A stretch of 64,000 nt of DNA from Macondimonas sp045864775 (GCA_045864775.1 BTVR01000001.1:558001-622000), one strand, 5' to 3'; shown: positions 46,686 through 56,464, numbered from the stretch's first letter. Made by a program: numbers and translations. Notes: generated from the letters alone by a model not told the origin.

Positions 46686-46991
46686 TCAACCCTTCATGCC
46701 GTCGAGGTCTTCGACGTTGATGCTACCCTTGCCGCGGAACAGCACGACCAGAATGGCCAGTCCGATCGCCGCTTCGGCCGCTGCGACGGTCAGAATGAAG
46801 AACACGAACACCTGGCCGGCGAGGTCGCCACTGAAACGGGAGAACGCAACGAAATTCATGTTCACCGAAAGCAACATCAACTCGATGCACATCAGCAGCA
46901 GAATGATGTTCTTCCGGTTGATGAAAATGCCGGCCACACTCAACACGAACAGGATGCCGCTGAGCATCAGATAATGAGACAGCGTGATCAT
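46686..46991 (-). CDS. nuoK: NADH-quinone oxidoreductase subunit K
   Basis: Small membrane subunit of 101 residues with three helices. The conserved glutamates lie in CIELMLLSVNMNFVAF and AAAEAAIGLAILV and belong to the proton path through NuoK. The length is standard. Confidence 0.95.
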   Translation of the reverse strand: MITLSHYLMLSGILFVLSVAGIFINRKNIILLLMCIELMLLSVNMNFVAFSRFSGDLAGQVFVFFILTVAAAEAAIGLAILVVLFRGKGSINVEDLDGMKG

Positions 46992-47022
46992 TTGCCCCCC
47001 GTTGGCGAACCGCTCATGTGAG

Positions 47023-47619
47023 TCATTCCCGCGATTCCGATGGCATCTTCAGGATACGCAGCCGTTCTTCGGGTCGAACCTGAGCCTGCAGGCCCGGGTC
47101 CTGAACGCGCCGCCCGGGTCGACGCCGCAGGGTCAGCGTGATAGCGGCCACGATCGCCACCAGCAGAATGACCGCGGCAATCTCGAACGGGTACACGTAT
47201 TGGGTATACATGACCTCCCCGAGCGCGCGAATGTTGCTCTCGCCTCCGGCCAACGGCACCGGCCCCTGCGGATCCGAGAAACGGCTTCCGCCCAGGACCA
47301 CCGACAATTCGAGCACCATAAGCACCACGATTCCGAGGCCGAGCGGCAAGGAACGGTTGAAGCCATCCCGCAAGCTCGCCAGATCGACATCGATCATCAT
47401 CACCACGAACAGGAACAGGACCATGACCGCGCCGACGTAGACCAGGACCAGCACGATGGCGAGGAACTCCGCTTCGATGAGCAGCCACAGGGCCGCACTG
47501 GTAAAAAACGCAAGCACGAGAAACAGCACCGAATGCACCGGATTTCGCGCGGTGATGACGGCCAGCGCCGCGCCGATCAGTACCGCCGAAAAGGCGTAAA
47601 AGAGCACGAGTTGAAACAT
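47023..47619 (-). CDS. nuoJ: NADH-quinone oxidoreductase subunit J
   Basis: 198-residue membrane subunit with five helices; NPVHSVLFLVLAFFTSAALW and VYVGAVMVLFLFVVMM are the family signatures, the latter forming the flexible helix linked to quinone-site coupling. The C-terminal 35 residues are hydrophilic. nuoI ends 42 bases before its start. Confidence 0.95.
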   Translation of the reverse strand: MFQLVLFYAFSAVLIGAALAVITARNPVHSVLFLVLAFFTSAALWLLIEAEFLAIVLVLVYVGAVMVLFLFVVMMIDVDLASLRDGFNRSLPLGLGIVVLMVLELSVVLGGSRFSDPQGPVPLAGGESNIRALGEVMYTQYVYPFEIAAVILLVAIVAAITLTLRRRPGRRVQDPGLQAQVRPEERLRILKMPSESRE

Positions 47620-47661
47620 CGGATGAGGCTCCGCCGAATCCTGGGGTCGTTTATGGTTCGC

Positions 47662-48162
47662 TCAGCGAAAAGGGGCATCCGCGGCCCGGTCTCGGGCGAT
47701 GGATTCCTCATACTTGTCACCGATCGCCAGCAGCTTGTCCTTGGTCATGATGTTCTCGCCGCGCTGCTCGAAATGGTACTCGTAGACACGCGTTTCAACG
47801 ATGGAATCCACCGGACAGGCTTCTTCGCAGAAGCCGCAGTAAATGCATTTGAACAGATCGATGTCATAGCGCGTGGTGCGTCGGGTACCGTCTGCGCGCA
47901 TTTCCGACTCGATGGTAATGGCCAGGGCCGGACATACGGCCTCGCACAATTTGCAGGCGATGCACCGCTCTTCGCCATTCGCGTAGCGCCGCAAGGCATG
48001 GAGTCCGCGAAACCGGGGACTTTGCGGCGTCTTTTCCTCGGGATAAAGCACGGTGACCTTGGGCGCAAACAGCTCTCGCGCCGTAACCGACAAGCCAATC
48101 ACCAGCTCCCATAGGAGGAAGGTCTTGAAGAAGTCACCAATCTGACGTGCGACGGCATTCAT
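47662..48162 (-). CDS. nuoI: NADH-quinone oxidoreductase subunit I
   Basis: Ferredoxin-like subunit with two [4Fe-4S] clusters (N6a and N6b) just before the terminal cluster N2. 166 residues; ligands in CIACKLCEAVCPALAI and CIYCGFCEEACPVDSI. An N-terminal amphipathic helix (about residues 1-25) contacts the membrane arm. Confidence 0.97.
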   Translation of the reverse strand: MNAVARQIGDFFKTFLLWELVIGLSVTARELFAPKVTVLYPEEKTPQSPRFRGLHALRRYANGEERCIACKLCEAVCPALAITIESEMRADGTRRTTRYDIDLFKCIYCGFCEEACPVDSIVETRVYEYHFEQRGENIMTKDKLLAIGDKYEESIARDRAADAPFR

Positions 48163-48175
48163 GCATCACCCCTGC

Positions 48176-49237
48176 TCAGAACCAAGGCCCAAACCCGGTG
48201 TGGACGAAAACGCCCACCACGGCCAACCAGACTATCGTTACCGGGATGAAGACCTTCCATCCCAACCGCATGATCTGGTCGTAGCGGTAGCGCGGGAAAG
48301 TGGCTCGGAACCAGAGAAAACAGAACAGGAAAAAGGCGACCTTCAGCGCCAGCCAGTGAAAGCCGTTCTGACCGAGGAGCGGCAGCTGACCCAGCACCGG
48401 AACATTTTCCAAGGGTGACAACCAGCCGCCCATGAACAGCGTCGCGACCAAAGTGGAAATGAGGGTCATGTTGGCGTATTCAGCCAGGAAGAACAGCGCA
48501 AATCCCATTCCGCCGTATTCCACGTGGAAGCCTGCCACGATTTCCGACTCACCCTCGACCACGTCGAACGGAAGTCGGTTGGTTTCCGCGACCCCGGAAA
48601 TCCAGTACACCAGAAACAGCGGAAACAAAGGAATGAAATACCAGTGCCACACGCCGCCCTGCTGCGCGAGCACGATATCGTTCAGCTTGAGGCTGTTTGC
48701 AGCCATGAGCACGCCGATGAGGGCGAACCCCATGGCCAGCTCGTAGGACACCATCTGCGCGGCCGCCCGCATGGCGCCCAAGAACGCATATTTCGAATTG
48801 CTGGCCCATCCCGCCAGAATGATCCCGTAAACGCCGAATGAGGTCAGCGCCAAAACGAAGAGGAGCCCGGCGTCCACGTCAGCCAGCACCGCACCATCGG
48901 CAAAGGGTACGACGGCCCAGGCGACCAGGGCGGGCAGGAACGAAAGTACGGGGGCGATCACGAACAGCGCGCGGTTGGCGCGGGCGGGAATCACGATTTC
49001 CTTGAATGCCAACTTGGCGGCATCGGCGATCGGTTGCAGCAGCCCCGCGGGGCCGACACGGTTCGGACCCACGCGCGCCTGCATGAAGCCGATGACCTTG
49101 CGCTCGGCGTAGGTGAGATAGGCCACCACGCCGAGCAGCGGGAGCACGATGGCCAGGATCTTGAGGACGATGAGGACGCTCACCCGGATGGCTTCGGGGA
49201 TCTGCGCCCAGATCGCGAGTATCGGTTCCAGCATCAC
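48176..49237 (-). CDS. nuoH: NADH-quinone oxidoreductase subunit H
   Basis: Membrane subunit that forms the quinone chamber with NuoB and NuoD. 353 residues with RKVIGFMQARVGPNRVGPAG and AETNRLPFDVVEGESEIVAG, the acidic loop lining the quinone site. Start ATG 49237 preceded by GGAAG. Confidence 0.97.
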   Translation of the reverse strand: MMLEPILAIWAQIPEAIRVSVLIVLKILAIVLPLLGVVAYLTYAERKVIGFMQARVGPNRVGPAGLLQPIADAAKLAFKEIVIPARANRALFVIAPVLSFLPALVAWAVVPFADGAVLADVDAGLLFVLALTSFGVYGIILAGWASNSKYAFLGAMRAAAQMVSYELAMGFALIGVLMAANSLKLNDIVLAQQGGVWHWYFIPLFPLFLVYWISGVAETNRLPFDVVEGESEIVAGFHVEYGGMGFALFFLAEYANMTLISTLVATLFMGGWLSPLENVPVLGQLPLLGQNGFHWLALKVAFFLFCFLWFRATFPRYRYDQIMRLGWKVFIPVTIVWLAVVGVFVHTGFGPWF

Positions 49238-49258
49238 GCCTGCTTCCTTTGATTCCGC

Positions 49259-51634
49259 TCAACCCGCCGGGGCGGGCCCGATCTCGATGGCCCCAAAGCG
49301 GGCGCCTCCCGCCGGGACATCCAGGACGCCTGCCGGCCACCACACACACCCGGGCGCCAGCGTTTCATCTGCCGCCCACGGCATCGGTACGGCCTGCTGC
49401 CCCTGCCGGACGATCGCCATCTCGTGCGGCTTGAGCCCCGCCCGCTCTGCGTCCACCGGGTGAACGTGGAGCAAGCGGGCGCGCTGACCTTCCGGTGATG
49501 CCTGAAGCGCAGGAGCGCGCCGCACGAGGGGGTCGCTGCCATAAAGCGCCAATGGCCCCAGTCGCTGCAGGGCCGGCAGCAACGGCCGTTCCCACGCGCC
49601 GGACCGATGCCACTGCGGGGCGAATGCGCGGATGTCGCCGATCGCCAGACGCGCCGCCGCGGTGACCTCGCCACAGTCGTTATACGCAAACCCGGCCGCA
49701 CCCAGCTCATTGCCCAGCACGCGCAGCACCTTCCACCCGGGCCGCGATTCGCCCAGCGGCTGCGCGCAACCCTCGAAGTTCAGCCACGTGCCGTCGCGCG
49801 TGATGAGGCTGCCTGCGGTTTCTGCGAAGGTTCCGATCGGGAGAAGGACGTGCGCGGATGACTTCAGGCTGTCCGTCACATAGGCGGTTATAGCGACCCC
49901 GAAGCGTGCGCGCGCGAGTGCCGCCATGGCAGCGGCGGGGTCGGCCGCCTCCACCTCAGGCTCAACGCCGAAGGTTAGGAAGCCTTCCATGCCCCCTGCG
50001 AACTGCGCCGCGGCAGACCGCCCGACGACCGCCGCCGGATCGCCACCGAAGCCACGGTGCGGCACGATACCACACAGCCACGCGCCTGCGGTGTTGCCGC
50101 CGACCGGCAAGGTGCCGATCGTGGAGCCGGTCGCCTCGGCAACGTAGGCCGCCAACGCGAGCACCACGCCCGCGCTGGGCTGCTCCAGCGCCAACTGTCC
50201 GATCAGCAAGCCGCTGCGCTCACCGCGCGCCAGCGCCTCGGCGATCCGTACATGCGCCTGCCCAGCCTCGACCCCTTGCACGGCTGCTGACAGCGCAGCA
50301 GGTACCGCTTGCCCCGTGAGCTCGGCGGCGGCCAAGGCAAGCGCTGCCAGTTCCTCGGCCAGATCCTTGGTGCGCCGATCGACGTGTAAGGGAAAGCGGA
50401 AATCGCCATCCAGCGGATTGATGACGCACAGCTTGGCGCCCCGCAAGCCAGCCTTGCGCAGCCGCAGATGCAACAGCGGTATTTCGCGGCGTAGGTCGCT
50501 GCCGACGATCAAGGCAGCGTCGATCCGCTCCCAAGCAGCGATCGAAAAGCCCAGATCCGGGAACGGCCCGGCCTGATCCTGACCCGTAGTATCGGCCAGC
50601 CCCAACCGATGGTCGAGATTTGCGCAGCCCAGATGGTCGGCCAACCGCCGCAGCAGAAAATATTCCTCGACGGTCGCCGACGGCGACGCGAGTATGCCCA
50701 AGGCTTCGGGCGACACGTGCCGCAGGCCGTCCGCGGCGACGTGCAAGGCGGTGGCCCAGTCGACGCTGCGCCAGCGTCCGCCCTCACGGATCATGGGCGA
50801 CAGCAGCCGATCCGCCGATCCGATCGCCGTATAGCTGAAGCGATCCCGATCGCTGATCCAGGTTTCGTTGAACACCTCCGACTCGCGCGGCACCACGCGC
50901 ATGACTCGGCCGGCTCGCTCGTGTACGGCGATATGGGTGCCCCAGCCGTCGTGCGGCGCGAGCGTCGGCCGCTCCACCAACTCCCACGGCCGGGCCGTGT
51001 AGCGCGACGGCTTGGCTGTCAGGGCGCCCACGGGACACAGGTCGATGACATTGCCCGCCACCTCCGATGTCAAGGCATGCTCGACATACGTGCCGATGGC
51101 CATGAATTCACCGCGACCCGTCGCGCCCAGTTCGCGCACCCCTGCGATCTCCTCCCCGAAGCGGACGCAGCGCGTGCAATGAATGCAGCGCGTCATGTCG
51201 GTGGCGACAAGCGAGCCGAGATCGGGGTCCGGCAGGATGCGCTTGCGCTCGTCGTAGCGCGAAGCATCCTGACCAAAGCCCAGTGCGAGGTCCTGCAACT
51301 CGCATTCCCCGCCTTGGTCACAGATGGGGCAATCGAGCGGATGGTTGATCAGCAGGAACTCCATGGTGCCCTGCTGCGCATCGATCGCCTTGGGCGAGCG
51401 CGTGAAAACCTTCATGCCGTCCGCCACCGGCGTCGCGCAGGCGGGCACAGGCTTGGGCGCCCGCTCCATTTCCACCAGACACATCCGGCAGTTGGCGGCG
51501 ATCGACAGCTTCTTGTGGTAGCAAAAACGCGGGATGTAAATGCCCGCCTGATCGGTCAGTTCGATCAGCATCTGCCCCTTGCGCCCCTGGATGGGCACGC
51601 CGTCGACTTCGATTGTGACCTGGTCGCTGCTCAT
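49259..51634 (-). CDS. nuoG: NADH-quinone oxidoreductase subunit G
   Basis: Large iron-sulfur subunit of the peripheral arm. 791 residues: an N-terminal ferredoxin-like [2Fe-2S] site (CYHKKLSIAANCRMC and a later C), the CPICDQGGEC [4Fe-4S] site and CIHCTRCVRF, followed by a long molybdopterin-oxidoreductase-like domain with no cofactor role. The position that binds extra cluster N7 in E. coli reads APHDGWGTH, without cysteines, so N7 is absent as in mitochondrial complex I. Confidence 0.95.
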   Translation of the reverse strand: MSSDQVTIEVDGVPIQGRKGQMLIELTDQAGIYIPRFCYHKKLSIAANCRMCLVEMERAPKPVPACATPVADGMKVFTRSPKAIDAQQGTMEFLLINHPLDCPICDQGGECELQDLALGFGQDASRYDERKRILPDPDLGSLVATDMTRCIHCTRCVRFGEEIAGVRELGATGRGEFMAIGTYVEHALTSEVAGNVIDLCPVGALTAKPSRYTARPWELVERPTLAPHDGWGTHIAVHERAGRVMRVVPRESEVFNETWISDRDRFSYTAIGSADRLLSPMIREGGRWRSVDWATALHVAADGLRHVSPEALGILASPSATVEEYFLLRRLADHLGCANLDHRLGLADTTGQDQAGPFPDLGFSIAAWERIDAALIVGSDLRREIPLLHLRLRKAGLRGAKLCVINPLDGDFRFPLHVDRRTKDLAEELAALALAAAELTGQAVPAALSAAVQGVEAGQAHVRIAEALARGERSGLLIGQLALEQPSAGVVLALAAYVAEATGSTIGTLPVGGNTAGAWLCGIVPHRGFGGDPAAVVGRSAAAQFAGGMEGFLTFGVEPEVEAADPAAAMAALARARFGVAITAYVTDSLKSSAHVLLPIGTFAETAGSLITRDGTWLNFEGCAQPLGESRPGWKVLRVLGNELGAAGFAYNDCGEVTAAARLAIGDIRAFAPQWHRSGAWERPLLPALQRLGPLALYGSDPLVRRAPALQASPEGQRARLLHVHPVDAERAGLKPHEMAIVRQGQQAVPMPWAADETLAPGCVWWPAGVLDVPAGGARFGAIEIGPAPAG

Positions 51635-51668
51635 ATCGCCTGTCCGATGCTGATTGTCGCCGGGACCG

Positions 51669-52970
51669 TCACGCGACGGCTGCCGTGGTCAGGGGCGCGC
51701 CGACCAGGCAGCGCTTGTGATCCACGTGATACTGGAATTCGTCGCGGAACTGCTTGATGAAGCTGCGCACCGGCATGGCCGCGGCATCCCCCAGAGCGCA
51801 GATCGTCCGCCCCTCGATGCGTGCCGCGACCCGATCCAGCAAGTCGAGATCTTCGGGGCGGCCCAGACCGTGCTCGATGCGCCGCACCACCCGGTGCAGC
51901 CAGCCGGTGCCTTCGCGACAGGGGGTGCATTGCCCGCAGGACTCGGAGAAATAAAAGCGCGAGACGCGCTCAAGCACCTTGACCATGCAGGTGGTCTCGT
52001 CCATCACGATGATGGCCCCCGACCCGAGCATGGAACCCGCCTTCATGACCGAGTCGTAATCCATGTTGACGTCCATCATGACGTCGCCATGCACCACGGG
52101 GACCGACGAGCCGCCCGGAATCACGGCCTTGAGCTTGCGCCCATCGCGCATGCCGCCAGCCATTTCCAGCAGTGTCGCAAACGGCGTCCCCAGGGGCACT
52201 TCGAAATTGCCCGGACGATTCACATGCCCGGAGACGGAGAAAATCTTCGTGCCGCCGGCTTTTTCCACCCCCAGCCCCGCGAACCACTCCGGCCCGCGGC
52301 GCAGGATCACGGGGACGGAGGCGTAGGTTTCCGTGTTGTTGATGGTGGTTGGGCGACCATAAAGGCCATAAGTCGCTGGAAACGGCGGCTTGAAACGCGG
52401 CATGCCTTTCTTGCCTTCCAGGGATTCCAGGAGGGCCGTTTCTTCACCGCAAATGTAGGCGCCGGCGCCCAGATGCGCGTAGAGATCGAAATCCACGCCG
52501 CTGCCGAGGATGTTGCGCCCGAGCAGTCCGTGCGCGTAGGCCTCGTTCAGCGCCTGGCGAAAGCGGGTGAACGGCTCATCCATGAATTCGCCGCGCAAGT
52601 AGTTGTAGCCCACCGTGGCGCCCATGGCGTAACCGGCGATCGCCATGCCTTCGATCAAGCTGTGCGGATTGAAGCGCAGGATGTCGCGGTCCTTGCAGGT
52701 GCCAGGCTCGCTCTCGTCCGAATTGCAGACGACGTACCGCTGCCCCGCCACATTGCGCGGCATGAAACTCCACTTCATTCCGGTGGAAAATCCGGCGCCG
52801 CCGCGCCCTCGCAATCCTGAGGCCTTGACCTGCTCGATCACGGTTTCAGGCGGAATTTTCTCGGCGAGGATGCGCCGCCAGGCCTCGTAACCGCCGACGC
52901 GGAGGTAATTCTCCCAGGTCCAGGGCTCGTCGAATTGACGCGTCAGATAACAGACCGCATTGAGTTCCAT
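51669..52970 (-). CDS. nuoF: NADH-quinone oxidoreductase subunit F
   Basis: Holds FMN, the NADH site and cluster N3. 433 residues from ATG 52970, which has GGAG seven bases upstream (ATG 52988, inside nuoE, is less likely). Motifs are LRGRGGAGFSTGMKW for NADH, YICGEETALLESLEG for FMN and ESCGQCTPCREG with a later cysteine for [4Fe-4S]. Confidence 0.97.
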   Translation of the reverse strand: MELNAVCYLTRQFDEPWTWENYLRVGGYEAWRRILAEKIPPETVIEQVKASGLRGRGGAGFSTGMKWSFMPRNVAGQRYVVCNSDESEPGTCKDRDILRFNPHSLIEGMAIAGYAMGATVGYNYLRGEFMDEPFTRFRQALNEAYAHGLLGRNILGSGVDFDLYAHLGAGAYICGEETALLESLEGKKGMPRFKPPFPATYGLYGRPTTINNTETYASVPVILRRGPEWFAGLGVEKAGGTKIFSVSGHVNRPGNFEVPLGTPFATLLEMAGGMRDGRKLKAVIPGGSSVPVVHGDVMMDVNMDYDSVMKAGSMLGSGAIIVMDETTCMVKVLERVSRFYFSESCGQCTPCREGTGWLHRVVRRIEHGLGRPEDLDLLDRVAARIEGRTICALGDAAAMPVRSFIKQFRDEFQYHVDHKRCLVGAPLTTAAVA

Positions 52971-52974
52971 GGCC

Positions 52975-53484
52975 TTACTCCAGGGCATCGATGATGCGGT
53001 CGACCTGATCGGGCGTCAGGTTTTCGTGATAGACATGGTCGACCATCATCATGGGCGCACCACAGCAGGCGGCCAGACATTCCTCCTCGGGCTTGAGGAA
53101 AATCCGGCCATCGGAAGTACTCTCTCCGAGCTTGATGCCGAGCTTGCCTTCCAGATGGGCGAGAATCTCCTCGCCGCCGCGGAGCATGCAACTGATGTTG
53201 GTGCACACCGACACGCTATGGCGACCCACGGGTCGGGTCTCGAACATCGAGTAGAACGTGGCGACCTCGTAGACGGCCACGGCCGGCAACTCGAGGTAAT
53301 CCGCGACCGCATCCATCAGCGCCGGCGTCAGGAATCCCTGATTTTCATGCTGCACGGCATGCAGCGCATAAAGCACCGCTGAGCGCCTGCGTTCGGAGGG
53401 ATACTGGGCGAGCCAGTGATCGATCTCTTCACGCACATGGGCGGACAGTTTCGCTTCCGGATGCTGGCTGGGTTCCGCGCTCAC
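52975..53484 (-). CDS. nuoE: NADH-quinone oxidoreductase subunit E
   Basis: Thioredoxin-fold subunit with the [2Fe-2S] cluster N1a. 169 residues; the four ligands are in SVCTNISCMLRG and ECLAACCGAP. It partners NuoF. Its start overlaps the nuoD stop by 4 bases. Confidence 0.96.
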   Translation of the reverse strand: MSAEPSQHPEAKLSAHVREEIDHWLAQYPSERRRSAVLYALHAVQHENQGFLTPALMDAVADYLELPAVAVYEVATFYSMFETRPVGRHSVSVCTNISCMLRGGEEILAHLEGKLGIKLGESTSDGRIFLKPEEECLAACCGAPMMMVDHVYHENLTPDQVDRIIDALE

Positions 53485-54734
53485 CGGTCGATCTCCCCGA
53501 AGACGATATCCATGGTGCTGATCACCGCCACCACGTCGGCCAGCATGTGCCCCTTGACCATTTCGTCCATGGCCGCCAGATGGGCAAAACCGGGCGCGCG
53601 GATTTTAAGCCGGTACGGTTTGTTGGCGCCATCGGAAATGAGATAGCAGCCGAACTCACCCTTGGGCGCCTCGACGGCGGCATAAGTCTCCCCGGCCGGT
53701 ATGCAATAGCCTTCGGTGAACAGCTTGAAGTGATGAATGAGCGACTCCATGTCCTCCTTCATCTCGGCGCGGCGCGGCGGCGTGATCTTGTGGTTTTCCA
53801 GCATCACCGGGCCCGGGTTGGCACGCAGCCACGCGATGCATTGTCGGATGATGCGGTTGGACTCGCGCATTTCCTGGACGCGCACCAGATAGCGGTCGTA
53901 GCAATCGCCCGTGACCCCGACCGGGATGTCGAAGTCGAGCCGGTCGTAGACCTCGTAGGGCTGCTTCTTGCGCAGATCCCAGGCCACCCCGGAGCCGCGC
54001 AACATCGGGCCGGTGAAACCGAGGGCAATCGCGCGTTCGGCGCTCACCGCACCGATGCCGACGGTACGCTGCTTCCAGATGCGATTGTTCGTCAACAGGG
54101 TCTCGTATTCATCGACGCAACCCGGAAAACGCTCGGTGAAACTTTCGAGGTAATCGAGCAACGACCCCTGCCGATCCCTGTTCAGCGCATCCAGCGAAGC
54201 CTTGCCGCGCACCGGGCTCGGCTGATACTGGGGCATGCGATCCGGCAGATCGCGCGCCACGCCGCCAGGGCGGTAGTAAGTCGCGTGCATGCGCGCGCCG
54301 GAGACCGCCTCGTAGCAGTCCATCAGCGCTTCGCGCTCACGGAAGCAATACAGGAACACCGTCATGGCGCCGATGTCGAGCCCATGCGAGCCCAGCCACA
54401 GCAGGTGGTTGAGGATGCGCGTGATCTCGTCGAACATGACGCGGATGTACTGCGCCCGCAGCGGCGGTGTCACGCCGAGCAGCTTCTCGATGGCCAGCAC
54501 ATAACCGTGCTCGTTGCACATCATCGATACATAATCGAGCCGGTCCATGTAACCGATGCTCTGATTGTAAGGCTTGGTCTCTGCGAGCTTTTCGGTGGCG
54601 CGATGCAAGAGGCCGACATGTGGATCGGCGCGCTGGATCACCTCGCCATCCATCTCCAGCACCAGGCGCAGCACGCCGTGGGCCGCCGGATGTTGTGGAC
54701 CGAAATTGAGCGTGTAGTTTTGAATGTCAGCCAT
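53481..54734 (-). CDS. nuoD: NADH-quinone oxidoreductase subunit D
   Basis: 49-kDa-type subunit related to the large subunit of NiFe hydrogenases, forming the quinone site with NuoB. 417 residues, with NFGPQHPAAHGVLRLVLEMDGE and a quinone-binding tyrosine in the KPYNQSIGYMDRLDYVSMM region. It is separate from nuoC, unlike the fused E. coli NuoCD, and overlaps nuoC by 8 bases. Confidence 0.97.
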   Translation of the reverse strand: MADIQNYTLNFGPQHPAAHGVLRLVLEMDGEVIQRADPHVGLLHRATEKLAETKPYNQSIGYMDRLDYVSMMCNEHGYVLAIEKLLGVTPPLRAQYIRVMFDEITRILNHLLWLGSHGLDIGAMTVFLYCFREREALMDCYEAVSGARMHATYYRPGGVARDLPDRMPQYQPSPVRGKASLDALNRDRQGSLLDYLESFTERFPGCVDEYETLLTNNRIWKQRTVGIGAVSAERAIALGFTGPMLRGSGVAWDLRKKQPYEVYDRLDFDIPVGVTGDCYDRYLVRVQEMRESNRIIRQCIAWLRANPGPVMLENHKITPPRRAEMKEDMESLIHHFKLFTEGYCIPAGETYAAVEAPKGEFGCYLISDGANKPYRLKIRAPGFAHLAAMDEMVKGHMLADVVAVISTMDIVFGEIDR

Positions 54735-55428
54735 GCGTCGCTTTCCCTGGGCCGGATGCCGCCTCGGCGGCTGCGGGCCGGATCACCTTGGGGACCAGCA
54801 CCCGGGGTGGAATCTGGACGGGTTCATAGACCACACGCCCCTTCTCGGGGTCGTAGCGCAGCTCGACGTTGCCCGAAATGGGGAAGTCCTTGCGAAACGG
54901 ATGCCCGACGAAACCGTAATCGGTGAGGATGCGGCGCAGATCGGGGTGGCCAGCGAAATGAATGCCGTAGAGGTCGAACGCCTCGCGCTCGAACCAGTTC
55001 GCAGCCGGCCAGATGTCCTGCACCGATTCGACCACCGGAAACTGCGTGTCGGCCAACCAGACCCGCAATCGCAACCGCTGATTGCGACTGAGCGAAAGCA
55101 GGTGATAGACGACGGCGAAACGGCGCGGCGAGGTCTGGTCGGGGTCCTGATGAGCGTCATAGCGCTTGACCCCCCGGCTGTAGCCGCGCGAGGTGGCCTC
55201 GCGGGTCAGCCACTCGTCATCGCCGTAGGCCAGATAGTCGACGCCGCACACGTCCGTGAGCTGCGCGAACCCAAACCCCGCTTCGCTCGCCAGCGACGCG
55301 GCGACGTCGCGCAACACCTCCGGGACGACTTCGAGCACGACCTCATCAGTCTGCTCGTCGTGCCGCACGAGGCTCTCGGAATAACGCGCCTGCAGCGCGG
55401 CCGCGAGATCAGTCATGGACTGAGACAT
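54727..55428 (-). CDS. nuoC: NADH-quinone oxidoreductase subunit C
   Basis: 30-kDa subunit stabilising the NuoD-NuoB interface. From ATG 55428, with GGAGG close upstream, 233 residues. The family signature WFEREAFDLYGIHFAGHPDLRR is present, followed by YGFVGHPFRKDFP. The C-terminal tail after RYDPEKGRVVYEP is alanine-rich and variable. Confidence 0.95.
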   Translation of the reverse strand: MSQSMTDLAAALQARYSESLVRHDEQTDEVVLEVVPEVLRDVAASLASEAGFGFAQLTDVCGVDYLAYGDDEWLTREATSRGYSRGVKRYDAHQDPDQTSPRRFAVVYHLLSLSRNQRLRLRVWLADTQFPVVESVQDIWPAANWFEREAFDLYGIHFAGHPDLRRILTDYGFVGHPFRKDFPISGNVELRYDPEKGRVVYEPVQIPPRVLVPKVIRPAAAEAASGPGKATHG

Positions 55429-55436
55429 CCGTCCTC

Positions 55437-55913
55437 CTAACGCGCGATGGTGCTGGTACGGCGGATTTTGTTCTGCAGCTGGATGATGCCGTAGAGCAAC
55501 GCCTCGGCCGTCGGCGGACAGCCTGGGACATAGATATCCACCGGCACCACGCGGTCGCAGCCCCGCACCACCGAGTAGGAGTAGTGGTAATAGCCGCCAC
55601 CGTTGGCGCAGGAACCCATCGAAATGACCCAGCGCGGCTCGGCCATCTGGTCGTAGACCTTGCGCAGCGCGGGCGCCATCTTGTTGCACAGCGTGCCGGC
55701 AACGATCATGACGTCGGACTGGCGCGGACTGGGGCGGAACATCACCCCGAAGCGGTCGAGGTCATAGCGGGCCGCGCCGACATGCATCATTTCCACGGCG
55801 CAGCAGGCCAGGCCGAAGGTCATGGGCCACAGCGAGCCGGTCCGTGCCCAGTTGATCAGCTTGTCCGCCGTGGTGGTGACGAAGCCCTTTTCGAGAACGC
55901 CCTCTATTCCCAT
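55437..55913 (-). CDS. nuoB: NADH-quinone oxidoreductase subunit B
   Basis: Carries the terminal [4Fe-4S] cluster N2 that reduces ubiquinone. 158 residues. Cluster ligands are the adjacent C37-C38 (FGLACCAVEMM), C102 (MGSCANGGG) and C132 (VPGCPPTAEA). Start ATG 55913 overlaps the end of nuoA; upstream in-frame codons lack homology. Confidence 0.97.
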   Translation of the reverse strand: MGIEGVLEKGFVTTTADKLINWARTGSLWPMTFGLACCAVEMMHVGAARYDLDRFGVMFRPSPRQSDVMIVAGTLCNKMAPALRKVYDQMAEPRWVISMGSCANGGGYYHYSYSVVRGCDRVVPVDIYVPGCPPTAEALLYGIIQLQNKIRRTSTIAR

Positions 55914-56260
55914 TCCAGCGCCCCCTTTTTCCATTCGTAGATGAAGCCGACCACGAGGATGCCCAGGAAGATCGCCATGGCGATGAGCCCTGGGGCGCCG
56001 ATTTCCCTCAAGGCGATCGCCCAGGGAAACAGGAAGGCCACCTCGAGGTCGAACACGATGAACAGGATCGCAACGAGGTAGTACCGCACGTCGAACTTGA
56101 CCCGGGCATCCTCGAAGGCCTCGAAACCGCATTCGTAGGGCGAAAGCTTTTGCGCATCCGGCCGGCGCGGGCCCAGCACGAAGCCGGCGGCGAGCGGCAC
56201 GATCCCCACCACGATGGCCAAGGCAAAGAAGATCAGAATCGGAAAGTAGTTTTCCAGCAC
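55904..56260 (-). CDS. nuoA: NADH-quinone oxidoreductase subunit A
   Basis: First gene of the nuo operon; 118-residue membrane subunit with three helices. KLSPYECGFEAFEDARVKFDVRYYLVAILF, split by its loop, is the family signature (YECGFE and KFDVRYYL). GTG 56260 (VLENYFPILIFF) matches the usual start; AAGGAGG lies 11 bases upstream. The longer frame upstream would extend into the tRNA-Leu 3' flank. Confidence 0.93.
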   Translation of the reverse strand: MLENYFPILIFFALAIVVGIVPLAAGFVLGPRRPDAQKLSPYECGFEAFEDARVKFDVRYYLVAILFIVFDLEVAFLFPWAIALREIGAPGLIAMAIFLGILVVGFIYEWKKGALEWE

Positions 56261-56329
56261 GATAAGGCCCGCCTCCTTTCGGTACAGCGACTCTGGATCG
56301 GACAACCGGTCGAACGGTTCTGGATATTC

Positions 56330-56414
56330 TGGTGCCGATGGTCGGACTCGAACCGACACGACTTGCGTCACCACCCCCTCAAGATGGCGTGTCTACCAAT
56401 TCCACCACATCGGC
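56330..56414 (-). tRNA. tRNA-Leu (GAG)
   Basis: 85 bases with encoded CCA. Class II tRNA: acceptor GCCGATG pairs with CATCGGC, anticodon stem CCATC/GGTGG holds loop TTGAGGG (anticodon GAG), followed by a long variable arm and the TTCGAGT T loop. It lies after secG as E. coli leuU does, but here nuoA follows 69 bases downstream, so the tRNA is probably processed from the head of the nuo transcript. Confidence 0.96.
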
Positions 56415-56464
56415 TGATGATCTGTTGCGGTCAGGCGCTGCGGCGGCCGCGCGGCCTGAGTGGG

